Shown here in pieces: positions 1-5,861 of a stretch of DNA of 25,969 nt. The notes under the pieces are model-generated. The model had not been told where the DNA came from. It ran no database searches and saw only the letters and a program-made list of their open reading frames with translations. Location of the stretch: positions 1 to 25,969 of IMG/VR virus record IMGVR_UViG_3300044638_007414; one strand, written 5' to 3'. Numbering within the stretch: the first letter of the stretch is position 1; every line of letters starts with the position of its first letter. This DNA comes from a virus. Made by a program: the position numbers and the translations under genes.

Positions 1-74
1 ACAGGGCAAATACTTTCATACCAACAATTCTCTTGTTGACTATTACTGTTAATATGTTGACCTGTAGTTCTCAT
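1..74 (-). CDS. Partial hypothetical protein (N-terminal 24 residues)
   Basis: An open frame starts with ATG at 74 and runs off the left edge without a stop. It begins MRTTGQHINSNSQQ and includes two Cys. I recognise no family. It has the same orientation as the tRNA and small-gene block to its right. The 57 bases between it and the tRNA-Arg gene are AT-rich and hold no other gene. The call rests only on an open frame of 24 codons, so it could be spurious. Confidence 0.3.
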   Translation of the reverse strand, partial: MRTTGQHINSNSQQENCWYESICP

Positions 75-131
75 TGTATTGATAAGTACTTCTAATGTAT
101 GAAATATTTTTATTTTGTCAAATGTTTTTTG

Positions 132-203
132 TAGCCCCACCAAGACTCGAACTTGGAACATCTGCTTAGAAGGCAGAAGTTATATCCCTTTAACTATAGA
201 GCC
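132..203 (-). tRNA. tRNA-Arg (anticodon UCU)
   Basis: The minus strand folds as a full cloverleaf. The acceptor stem GGCTCTA/TGGGGCT pairs with three G-U pairs. The D stem is GTTA/TAAC, the anticodon stem TCTGC/GCAGA carries loop CTTCTAA, and the T arm is CCAAG-TTCGAGT-CTTGG. The anticodon TCT reads AGA, a codon common in AT-rich phage genes. The discriminator is A and CCA is not encoded. Confidence 0.93.
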
Positions 204-216
204 ATAATCCGTTAAA

Positions 217-381
217 TTACTTCAACAAATCAATTTTTTTACCAACTTCTTCGGCTTCCGCCATAATCTTGTCTGCCAGTGTTCTGTTGGAATGAGAAGC
301 TGTGTAAGCCTCTTTCAACAACTTATTGTAAGTTTCCTGTAGTTTTTCTTTTTCTGTTTTCTTCTTAAATAATCCGAACAT
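217..381 (-). CDS. Small Lacal_2735-family-like protein (54 aa)
   Basis: The 54-residue frame begins MFGLFKKKTEKEKLQ and ends KKIDLLK; it is highly charged and should form one helical hairpin. The start (MFGLFKKK...EKL...Y..LLKEA) and the AEAEEV segment match my memory of the Lacal_2735 family, short proteins of unknown function in Flavobacteriia. No catalytic residues are visible. It lies just downstream of a membrane coiled-coil gene and 13 bases upstream of the tRNA-Arg gene on the same strand. It points to a flavobacterial host and may have been taken from one. The family assignment is from memory; the reading frame itself is clear. Confidence 0.75.
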   Translation of the reverse strand: MFGLFKKKTEKEKLQETYNKLLKEAYTASHSNRTLADKIMAEAEEVGKKIDLLK

Positions 382-392
382 AATATGTGAAT

Positions 393-408
393 AACACTAT
401 CGTCTTTG
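393..408. repeat. Left arm of an inverted repeat flanking 420-671
   Basis: AACACTATCGTCTTTG is the reverse complement of 691-707 apart from one extra base in the right copy. The two arms bracket the membrane coiled-coil gene. Pairing in the minus-strand RNA would close a loop of about 280 bases. The left arm ends 12 bases from the start of the Lacal_2735-like gene. Function unknown. Confidence 0.6.
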
Positions 409-419
409 AAAGTTTTTAT

Positions 420-671
420 TTAATCTTTATGCCTTGCGGCGTTCAATCTACTTTCAAGTTTATCAAGTCGTGAATCTATTGTTCGATAAATATCGTCAAT
501 AATTCTATCACGATCTCTCATTTGATTTTCAATTTCTCTTGCGAGAAACTGATTTATTTGTTTAATTTCTTCCTTCTGTTTATTCACTCTAACAAAAGCA
601 ATAACCGCAACCACTGCCACAGCAATGACCACAACTATAGACATTCCTAAAATAAATGATACTAAATCCAT
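420..671 (-). CDS. Membrane-anchored coiled-coil protein, unknown function
   Basis: This 83-residue protein has one hydrophobic segment at about residues 5-27, rich in V, I and A. A charged, probably coiled-coil tail follows (about residues 30-78, Lys/Glu/Arg/Asp with regular Leu/Ile). This predicts an inner-membrane protein with the coil in the cytoplasm, but topology is inference. The start is well supported: a Shine-Dalgarno-like AAAGGAG sits about 9 bases upstream of the ATG, unusual here because most genes in the window lack one. It lies between tRNA-Leu and the Lacal_2735-like gene and is flanked by the inverted repeat 393-408/691-707. I do not recognise the family. Confidence 0.75.
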   Translation of the reverse strand: MDLVSFILGMSIVVVIAVAVVAVIAFVRVNKQKEEIKQINQFLAREIENQMRDRDRIIDDIYRTIDSRLDKLESRLNAARHKD

Positions 672-690
672 ATAATTTTCTCCTTTATTC

Positions 691-707
691 CAAAGAACGA
701 TAGTGTT
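691..707. repeat. Right arm of the inverted repeat flanking 420-671
   Basis: CAAAGAACGATAGTGTT is the reverse complement of 393-408 with one inserted base. It abuts the 3' end of the tRNA-Leu gene, one base away. Confidence 0.6.
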
Positions 708-708
708 G

Positions 709-790
709 TATCAGGAGAGGGAATCGAACCCTCACGGCCAAAGCCACAAGATTTTAAGTCTTGCGTGTCTACCTATTCCACCACCCCGAC
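709..790 (-). tRNA. tRNA-Leu (anticodon UAA)
   Basis: This is a class II tRNA with a long variable arm. Anticodon stem CAAGA/TCTTG has loop CTTAAAA, giving anticodon TAA (reads UUA). The T arm is GAGGG-TTCGATT-CCCTC. The acceptor stem GTCGGGG/TCCTGAT contains several G-U pairs. Discriminator A; CCA not encoded. It lies 26 bases downstream of the methyltransferase gene on the same strand. Confidence 0.93.
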
Positions 791-816
791 ATTGTTTAAC
801 AAAAATAATGAAAGTT

Positions 817-1467
817 TCAGATATTTTCAACCCGATGTTTCATAATTTCACAATACTTCTCATCGATTTCATAACTAATTGAATTGAATCCCAACTCTTG
901 AGCAACCTTACTTGTTGTTCCACTTCCACCGAACACATCAATAATTGTTTGATTTGGTTGTGCGGTTGTCAAAATAATTCTTCGGATTACTTCCTCAGGA
1001 ATTTGACAAGGGTGTTCGGTTTTTTCCTTGCTAACATTTTTGACTTGGTTGATTTCCCACCAATCATAAAGTTTGGCACCAGTCTTTCCTTCAGCAATTC
1101 TTTTTTGAATACGTTTGTCTTTGAGATTTTTATATTCCTGTCTGACTTTCCTAAAGTCAGGTTTACAACCCCACCATGAAATTAAACGACTTTGTTTTCC
1201 TGTGTTTGAGTTATACACCCAACAAACAACCTGTTCACATTTGGCGTTGATTGCCTTTGGTAACAAGTTGATTGTTTCTTCGGGGTAATGAATTATAACA
1301 CAAGGAGTTGGGATTTTGGATAATAACTCAATATAATCCTGTTCAGTTAACTTGTCTTTGTATTCGTTGTATGAATACTCTTGATTATAAGGTGGGTCGG
1401 TTATTGTTAATCCTGTTGGTATGTTGCAGTTTCTAAAATCTTCGTTGATAATTGTTGTTTCCACCAT
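817..1467 (-). CDS. Beta-class DNA methyltransferase (N6-adenine or N4-cytosine)
   Basis: This is an S-adenosylmethionine-dependent amino-methyltransferase that modifies DNA bases. The catalytic motif IV, DPPY, is at residues 24-27. The AdoMet-binding motif I (DVFGGSGTT, about 177-185) comes near the C terminus, followed by an acidic strand end (SYEID). Motif IV before motif I, with the target-recognition region between them, is the beta-class order. At 216 residues it is short but both core motifs are intact. No restriction endonuclease gene is adjacent, so it is an orphan enzyme. In phages these usually protect DNA from host restriction or alter packaging and expression; which applies here is unknown. 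The target sequence cannot be read from the protein. Confidence 0.9.
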   Translation of the reverse strand: MVETTIINEDFRNCNIPTGLTITDPPYNQEYSYNEYKDKLTEQDYIELLSKIPTPCVIIHYPEETINLLPKAINAKCEQVVCWVYNSNTGKQSRLISWWGCKPDFRKVRQEYKNLKDKRIQKRIAEGKTGAKLYDWWEINQVKNVSKEKTEHPCQIPEEVIRRIILTTAQPNQTIIDVFGGSGTTSKVAQELGFNSISYEIDEKYCEIMKHRVENI

Positions 1468-1484
1468 AAATTTAATAAATCATT

Positions 1485-2201
1485 CTAAAATTCTTCTTCC
1501 CACAGTGTGTTGGATCTAGACTCTTCAATGTTGTATGCGTGTGATAATATAACTGTTTTTTCATTAAAATCAAATTGGAATTCACCTTGAGATCCTTCAT
1601 TTATTTCCCAACCTCCGAAGTTTTCTTCCAATTGTTGATAACACCATTCTTCTACTTCGGTTGGCACAGATTCTCCATATGGATTACGTGCTCCAGAATC
1701 AAAATGTGATTCGATGTATCCACTATCACCACCTCCATTATACTTCAAGACCAAATAATTATCTTCAGGAATTTCGATATCATCGAAAACTCCTTTTTCT
1801 TCCCACTCTTCAATTATATCATCGTATTCGACACCTTCTGAACCTCCCTCAATTTGATAACTATACATGTGCGTTAAGGAGATTTCTCTTTTAACACTAT
1901 CAATCGTTATTTCGAATCTTTGATAATCGATGTTACCATCATTAGGTAACTCGCTATATAATTCATCATCATCAACATAACTGATAATTTTTTTCAATAT
2001 TGGTACAAGTCCGTCTGGAATTTCTGCGGTATAATTATTTTCAAAATGAGTTGGAAAATAATTTTCCCTGTATGAAATTTCTTCGTCGTCAGGTTCCATT
2101 TCAAATATAATGTCTCCGTATGTCATTCCCAATGAAGCGAGATATCTTGAAACCTTACCTAAATATTTTTTTTCTTCTGGTGTTAGTATATTTTGTGCCA
2201 T
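1485..2201 (-). CDS. Acidic hypothetical protein, C terminus resembling DUF6878
   Basis: This 238-residue protein is strongly acidic, with no signal peptide or membrane segment. The C-terminal third contains FGGWEINEGSQGEFQFDF followed by a His/Asn-bearing strand, which recalls DUF6878 proteins as I remember them; this is a tentative match. The N-terminal part (LTPEEKKYLGKVSRYLASLG) looks helical. It lies 11 bases downstream of the DUF6915-like gene, and both domain types occur in phages and plasmids as accessory genes. A TATTTAT box lies only 4 bases before its ATG, so it may be expressed separately from a leaderless transcript. Function unknown. Confidence 0.8.
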   Translation of the reverse strand: MAQNILTPEEKKYLGKVSRYLASLGMTYGDIIFEMEPDDEEISYRENYFPTHFENNYTAEIPDGLVPILKKIISYVDDDELYSELPNDGNIDYQRFEITIDSVKREISLTHMYSYQIEGGSEGVEYDDIIEEWEEKGVFDDIEIPEDNYLVLKYNGGGDSGYIESHFDSGARNPYGESVPTEVEEWCYQQLEENFGGWEINEGSQGEFQFDFNEKTVILSHAYNIEESRSNTLWEEEF

Positions 2202-2205
2202 ACAA

Positions 2206-2212
2206 ATAAATA
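2206..2212 (-). promoter_or_regulatory. TATTTAT box 4 bases before the start at 2201
   Basis: The minus strand reads ATATTTATTTGTATG, so the box is four bases from the start codon. If the box is a -10 element, the transcript would be leaderless. It is one of ten such boxes in the window. Confidence 0.4.
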
Positions 2213-2566
2213 TCAGTCTTCGAATTCTAATTTAACGGTCTTCAACATCCACTGAGGCCTTTGACTGGACGCAACATTATTAACCCATTCTTTAGCCGAT
2301 GGAATGTAATTATTACAATCCTCCTTGACATGTTGTTCACCAACATAACGGGTATAAACTGTCTTCCCATCTGAGTTTTTGAATTCGGTACCAAACCTTT
2401 TTTCCATTTCAAATATTCCTTCACTATGGTGTCGAAACATTCTATGTAAGGAATCGCCAAACCATGACTTGGTTTCGTCTAACCATTCATGTAAATGAAT
2501 GTAGTCCTCAGGTTTTCCACCAAACTTTTTGGCGGACGATTTTGCGTGTAAGTTTGGATGTGCCAT
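2213..2566 (-). CDS. DUF6915-family protein
   Basis: This 117-residue protein begins MAHPNLHAKSSAKKFGG and contains LHEWLDETKSWFGDSLHR, FRHHSEGIF and GEQHVKEDC. The conserved His-rich helices (HEW, HRMFRHH, EQHV) match the DUF6915 family as I remember it, found in phages and other mobile DNA with no assigned function. The clustered His, Asp and Glu could bind a metal, but that is inference. Its ATG overlaps the stop of a 32-codon frame upstream (TAATG), suggesting coupling if that frame is translated. It sits with the DUF6878-like gene in the accessory tRNA region. Confidence 0.85.
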   Translation of the reverse strand: MAHPNLHAKSSAKKFGGKPEDYIHLHEWLDETKSWFGDSLHRMFRHHSEGIFEMEKRFGTEFKNSDGKTVYTRYVGEQHVKEDCNNYIPSAKEWVNNVASSQRPQWMLKTVKLEFED

Positions 2567-2664
2567 TATGATTTAATTTGTGAAAAAGATTGTAACGTCT
2601 GTACGGTTTGTTTCCAAGGATAATCCTTCAGTTTCCATTTCATTCTTAGCGTCCGTTCCGTCAT
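2566..2664 (-). CDS. Possible 32-aa peptide coupled to the DUF6915 gene
   Basis: A short basic frame starts with ATG at 2664, contains KWKLKDYPWKQTVQTLQ, and stops with TAA overlapping the next ATG (TAATG). It fills most of the gap between tRNA-Ser and the DUF6915 gene. No family is recognised. Support is limited to position and the coupled stop/start, so it may be just a leader. Confidence 0.3.
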   Translation of the reverse strand: MTERTLRMKWKLKDYPWKQTVQTLQSFSQIKS

Positions 2665-2687
2665 TCTTTCGAATCGTTACTATCTTG

Positions 2688-2772
2688 CAGAGGAGGACGG
2701 ATTCGAACCCCCGTTACCTTTCAGTAAAACAGTTTTCAAGACTGCCGCCATCAACCACTCGGCCACTCCTCT
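2688..2772 (-). tRNA. tRNA-Ser (anticodon UGA)
   Basis: Class II tRNA with a perfect acceptor stem AGAGGAG/CTCCTCT and discriminator G, typical of tRNA-Ser. The anticodon loop CTTGAAA gives TGA (reads UCA), and there is a long variable arm. The T stem GGGGG/CCGTC has one G-G mismatch in the middle, which may weaken folding or indicate drift. Confidence 0.9.
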
Positions 2773-2781
2773 AAATAGGAA

Positions 2782-2847
2782 TGGGTATTTGCAACTACCC
2801 ACTCCCGAACACGACTTACCCTGGGACGCTGTTCTTATGGGTAGCGT
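2782..2847. other. GC-richer structured element between tRNA-Ser and the endonuclease gene
   Basis: Several short helices compete here. TGGGTA (2782-2787) pairs with TACCCA (2796-2801). CTACCCA (2795-2801) also pairs with TGGGTAG (2838-2844). ACGCT (2826-2830) pairs with AGCGT (2843-2847). It is too short between its outer arms to be a tRNA. It may be a processing signal, a terminator-like element or a tRNA remnant. Confidence 0.35.
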
Positions 2848-2867
2848 AGTAAGTACTGTTGAATCTC

Positions 2868-3521
2868 CTATTCGGAATTTATTTGTGTTCTTCCGAACCT
2901 CCATCCGAGTGGAAGTTCATCATTTTTTTTCATTTTCCTATTCTCATTTCCGTTGGTTATCCAACAAGAACCAAACTGTGAATTACTACTCCCTTTCTGT
3001 TTCAGTGAATTTGCTTCACCGATTTTTCGTTTACTATCTTCTTTGTGTTTTTTTCCACTCCAATTTGGTGGGGATTTAATCTTTCCTTCCAATTCCCATT
3101 CTTTTCGTCTTTCTCTGAAAGATTCGATGTATTTTTCTCTTTCTTCCGGATTATTTATCAATCTCTCCTTTCTGAGTTTTCCGGCCATAATACCCCCCAA
3201 TCGTGCTCCATTTGGAGATATAAAACCTCCCCCTCCTCCGTAAACTAAATTAATACACTTCGGATTTTTTAACAACTCTTCATTTACTAATTTTTTTTCT
3301 GCCTCCCTCAAATCCTCATAGTTTTCAAAAAACTCCAAATATTCTAATTTGAAATTCTCTTTCCCATTTTTTTTGATGGACGATTTTAATATAGTCCCAC
3401 TTCCCAAATATCCATCATTCAAATCATTAGTCGAATGTATTCCTATATAAAACTTCCCATTTTTTTTGTTAGTCGTTTTATAAACAAAGAAGTACTTTTT
3501 ATTCTGATTAGAATTATTCAT
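2868..3521 (-). CDS. GIY-YIG homing endonuclease (SegE-like)
   Basis: This is a free-standing DNA endonuclease that promotes its own spread by cutting DNA lacking the gene. The nuclease domain is at residues 10-95: FVY at about 12-14, YIG at 25-27, then GYLGSG. A NUMOD3-type DNA-binding motif follows (WSGKKHKEDSKRKIGEA, about 150-170). The C-terminal segment CWITNGNENRKMKK...GWRFGR is the pattern seen in SegE-like phage endonucleases. At 217 residues it looks complete. It lies inside the tRNA cluster between tRNA-Ser and tRNA-Thr, a common location for such elements. It interrupts no recognisable gene. Its cut site is unknown, though the neighbouring tRNA region is the natural guess. Confidence 0.92.
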   Translation of the reverse strand: MNNSNQNKKYFFVYKTTNKKNGKFYIGIHSTNDLNDGYLGSGTILKSSIKKNGKENFKLEYLEFFENYEDLREAEKKLVNEELLKNPKCINLVYGGGGGFISPNGARLGGIMAGKLRKERLINNPEEREKYIESFRERRKEWELEGKIKSPPNWSGKKHKEDSKRKIGEANSLKQKGSSNSQFGSCWITNGNENRKMKKNDELPLGWRFGRTQINSE

Positions 3522-3549
3522 ATAATTAAGTATCCCCTAAAAATAAAAA

Positions 3550-3621
3550 AGCTCCCACTCGGAATCGAACCAAGTTATCATGATTACAAGTCATGCGCAT
3601 CGCCAGCAATGCTTTAGGAGC
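3550..3621 (-). tRNA. tRNA-Thr (anticodon UGU)
   Basis: Full cloverleaf: acceptor GCTCCTA/TGGGAGC, anticodon stem CATGA/TCATG with loop CTTGTAA (anticodon TGT, reads ACA), and T arm CTTGG-TTCGATT-CCGAG. Discriminator T; CCA not encoded. Confidence 0.93.
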
Positions 3622-3638
3622 GTATAATTAAATATCTG

Positions 3639-3712
3639 TGGGCCTGGTAGGAATCGAACCTACTACCTTCACATTATGAGTGTGCCGCTCTAACCGAGTG
3701 AGCTACAGGCCC
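3639..3712 (-). tRNA. tRNA-Met (anticodon CAU)
   Basis: Perfect acceptor stem GGGCCTG/CAGGCCC, D arm GCTC...GAGC, anticodon loop CTCATAA (CAT) and T arm TAGG-TTCGATT-CCTA. The paired first base argues for an elongator Met or a lysidine-modified Ile tRNA rather than an initiator. The first pair of the anticodon stem is a G-A mismatch. Confidence 0.9.
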
Positions 3713-3820
3713 AAAATATCAACGTTTTCAATGATAATATTCTTTATCGTAAAAATCAACGATGTACTTTTATCAAATCAACATGACAAAGGTATAAAAA
3801 TTTTTTCATCCATCACACCT

Positions 3821-3850
3821 TTTGTTTCTAAAAAAAATAAATTACTTTTG
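3821..3850 (+). promoter_or_regulatory. Bacteroidetes-type promoter for the HNH gene
   Basis: TTTG at 3821-3824, an 18-base spacer and TACTTTTG at 3843-3850 match the -33 TTTG / -7 TAnnTTTG pattern of the Bacteroidetes primary sigma factor. The start codon follows 16 bases later. The region 3713-3820 to its left is AT-rich and holds no other gene. Confidence 0.65.
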
Positions 3851-3866
3851 TTAAAACATTTGATAA

Positions 3867-4352
3867 ATGAGTACAGTATTAGTTTTGAATTTTGACTACA
3901 CACCACTTAATGTGACAAGTGTTCAGAGGGGATTCGTGTTGGTAACCAAGGGTAAAGCAGAGGTTGTAAGATCTGGGGAAAATCCGATTATTACTGGGTA
4001 TAACAAATACGTACGACCAGTCATCATACGTCTTTTGAAATATATCAGACATAGGACAAGATTGAATAAACCAAACCGTAGTCGCATTTATAAAAGGGAC
4101 GGATATGAGTGTGTTTATTGTGGGTCAAAAAAACATTTGACCTTAGACCACGTATTACCAAAATCCAGAGGAGGAACAAACGAATGGACAAACTTAGTTA
4201 CCTGTTGTTCCAAATGTAATCGACAGAAGGATAATAAGACCCCTGAGGAGGCTAAAATGTCAATGAGTAGGCCAGCGTATGAGCCACCTATAATGTATGA
4301 CGACGTGGTCTTATTAAACGTTTGGACAGATTTCCAAAAATCTTTTGGATAA
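3867..4352 (+). CDS. HNH endonuclease
   Basis: This 161-residue protein carries a complete HNH nuclease domain. A CxxC pair at 82/85 (ECVYCG) and CxxC at 114/117 bind structural zinc, with catalytic LDHVLPKSRGG (H95), N109 and CNRQK. The N-terminal part (LVLNFDYTPLNV...RGFVLVTKGKAEVV) is typical of chromosomal HNH proteins of Bacteroidetes, so it may come from the host. It could be a nicking homing enzyme, a restriction-like nuclease or a repair enzyme; the sequence does not decide. It has its own host-type promoter, and its stop lies inside the promoter of clpP. Confidence 0.9.
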   Translation: MSTVLVLNFDYTPLNVTSVQRGFVLVTKGKAEVVRSGENPIITGYNKYVRPVIIRLLKYIRHRTRLNKPNRSRIYKRDGYECVYCGSKKHLTLDHVLPKSRGGTNEWTNLVTCCSKCNRQKDNKTPEEAKMSMSRPAYEPPIMYDDVVLLNVWTDFQKSFG

Positions 4353-4374
4353 ACTAAAAATTGTATTAACTTTG
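4344..4374 (+). promoter_or_regulatory. Bacteroidetes-type promoter for clpP
   Basis: TTTG at 4344-4347, a 19-base spacer, and TAACTTTG at 4367-4374 fit TTTG/TAnnTTTG exactly. The -33 box overlaps the last codons of the HNH gene, and the ATG follows 17 bases after the -7 box. Confidence 0.7.
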
Positions 4375-4391
4375 TAAAAAATAAACCATAT

Positions 4392-5072
4392 ATGAACATC
4401 GGACAAGACTTTCAAAACTATTACGTAAATCACTTGGGTAAAGGGTCATTGGACCTTCACAATTTCTCAAATCAAATTCAGTCATCTATGACTCCTTACA
4501 TTCTCGAAGAAAGAGAAATGAGGGCTACTCAGATTGACATCTTCTCAAGATTGATGAGAGACAGAATCATTTGGGTTGCAGGACCTGTTGATGATAGAAT
4601 GTCAACTATTGTACAAGCACAACTAATGTTTATGGACAATGTTGATAAAACCGATATTACGATGCACATTGACAGTCCAGGTGGAAGTGTTAAATCAGGA
4701 CTATCTATGGTTGATGTAATGAACTACATTGCTTGTGACATCAGAACTGTGAACACAGGAATGGCGGCGTCTATGGGGTCTGTATTGTTGGGGGCGGGTA
4801 CTAAAGGAAAAAGAAGTTCTTTGAAGTATTCAAGAACAATGCTACACCAATCTTCAGGTGGTGCTGTAGGTAACATTCAAGATGCGGAAATCACAATGAG
4901 AGAATGGGCTAAATTGAATGATATTCTATTTGGTTTACTTGGTGAGTTCTGTGGGAAAGACCCTGAACAAGTTAAGTTGGATGCTAGCAGGGATTTGTGG
5001 TTGGATAGTGAACAAGCTCTCGAATATGGAATTATTGACCAGATTGTTAAAACGAAAAAGAAGGGTAAATAA
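4392..5072 (+). CDS. clpP: ATP-dependent Clp protease proteolytic subunit (ClpP)
   Basis: ClpP is the serine peptidase of the Clp complex; it forms a tetradecameric chamber and degrades proteins fed by a Clp ATPase. The triad is intact: Ser127 in GMAASMGSV, His152 in RTMLHQSSGG and Asp201 in SRDLWLDSEQA. The MHIDSPGGSV strand that forms the oxyanion region is present. At 226 residues it is full length. The N-terminal stretch TPYILEEREMRATQIDIFSRL closely follows chromosomal Bacteroidetes ClpP, so a host origin is likely. No ClpX or ClpA gene is in the window, so it probably uses host ATPases or mixes with host subunits. It has its own host-type promoter and terminator, suggesting early expression. 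A role as prohead protease is possible but less likely given this similarity. Confidence 0.95.
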   Translation: MNIGQDFQNYYVNHLGKGSLDLHNFSNQIQSSMTPYILEEREMRATQIDIFSRLMRDRIIWVAGPVDDRMSTIVQAQLMFMDNVDKTDITMHIDSPGGSVKSGLSMVDVMNYIACDIRTVNTGMAASMGSVLLGAGTKGKRSSLKYSRTMLHQSSGGAVGNIQDAEITMREWAKLNDILFGLLGEFCGKDPEQVKLDASRDLWLDSEQALEYGIIDQIVKTKKKGK

Positions 5073-5087
5073 CCCTTCTTTTTTTTT
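5058..5087 (+). terminator. Intrinsic terminator after clpP
   Basis: AGAAGGGT (5059-5066), five-base loop, ACCCTTCT (5072-5079), then a run of T. The stem overlaps the clpP stop codon. Strong rho-independent form. Confidence 0.9.
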
Positions 5088-5140
5088 AGACTTAGAACAC
5101 CCCCTTTTTTTTTTGTTCGTCAGTTTATCACAAAATAATT

Positions 5141-5857
5141 TTACTTATTTTGGCTTGTTCCTGATGTCAGTGAAGACAACAATCCTCCTACGCCTCCAAG
5201 ATCACCAGAAGTAACATCGGTTTTTAGTTTGTCATAAACTCCTGAAGCTTTGTCATTCATTTTACCGAACAACTGGCAAACTACACCACCTATTTGACCT
5301 TCAATACTTTGGATAAATTTGGTGTCTTTAACCGCACCTCCCAAAGCATTTCTCAAGAATGTATATCCTTGACCTTCCAATCCTTGTTGTCTTTGAATCA
5401 TCATGAACACAGCCTCTGATAAAGATTCTGCTACCAACTTGGTTAATTCATCACAACTTTTAAGAGCTTTAGCTAATCTTGTTGGATTGGATGTAATAAA
5501 TGAAACTAAGAAATCTTTGAAATATCCTGAGAGTCCAATTCCACTTAGAAGTGAGTTAACCATAGGTTCAACTATTGTTTGTAGAATTCCTCCTAATGAG
5601 TTTCCAAAAATTTTACCTAAGAAACCCATTAGTTCTTCATTCAACAAACTTGTTTCTTGAAGGTATGCGATTTCTTGTATTAATTTATTTGCAATTTTTG
5701 TTTTCTTTGACTTAGGTAATGAATGAAAGTTTTTAATATTATCTTCAGACTCGACAATCATCATGATTCTACTTCTGATTAAATTTTGTTCAATCAGGAT
5801 AGTTTCTTTTTTGTTTTTTGCCTCGAGAAGACTCGCTTTAATTTTTGTCTGTAACAT
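5141..5857 (-). CDS. Hypothetical, probably head-packaged or structural protein
   Basis: About 238 residues. The N terminus (MLQTKIKASLLEAKNKKE) is a basic amphipathic helix leading to LIEQ at residues 21-24. Amphipathic and weakly hydrophobic Gly/Leu-rich helices follow (FLGKIFGNSLGGILQTIVEPMV and GLSGYFKDFLVSFI), and the tail is Gly/Ser-rich. I chose ATG 5857, four bases after the stop of the upstream gene; a GTG at 5872 would add five residues and overlap it. It is the last of three adjacent minus-strand genes sharing an [I/L]xEQ motif after a leader, which suggests targeting to or processing in the phage head (inference). The hydrophobic helices could interact with membranes on ejection. 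No known family. Confidence 0.8.
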   Translation of the reverse strand: MLQTKIKASLLEAKNKKETILIEQNLIRSRIMMIVESEDNIKNFHSLPKSKKTKIANKLIQEIAYLQETSLLNEELMGFLGKIFGNSLGGILQTIVEPMVNSLLSGIGLSGYFKDFLVSFITSNPTRLAKALKSCDELTKLVAESLSEAVFMMIQRQQGLEGQGYTFLRNALGGAVKDTKFIQSIEGQIGGVVCQLFGKMNDKASGVYDKLKTDVTSGDLGGVGGLLSSLTSGTSQNK

Positions 5858-5861
5858 AATC

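Noticed and set aside
2781-2850. A sixth tRNA next to tRNA-Ser
   Set aside because: Outer arms can pair, but the stretch between is only about 36 bases, with no anticodon or D arm.
2580-3248. Several plus-strand frames across the tRNA-Ser and endonuclease region
   Set aside because: They run through a tRNA gene and antisense to a well-supported GIY-YIG gene.
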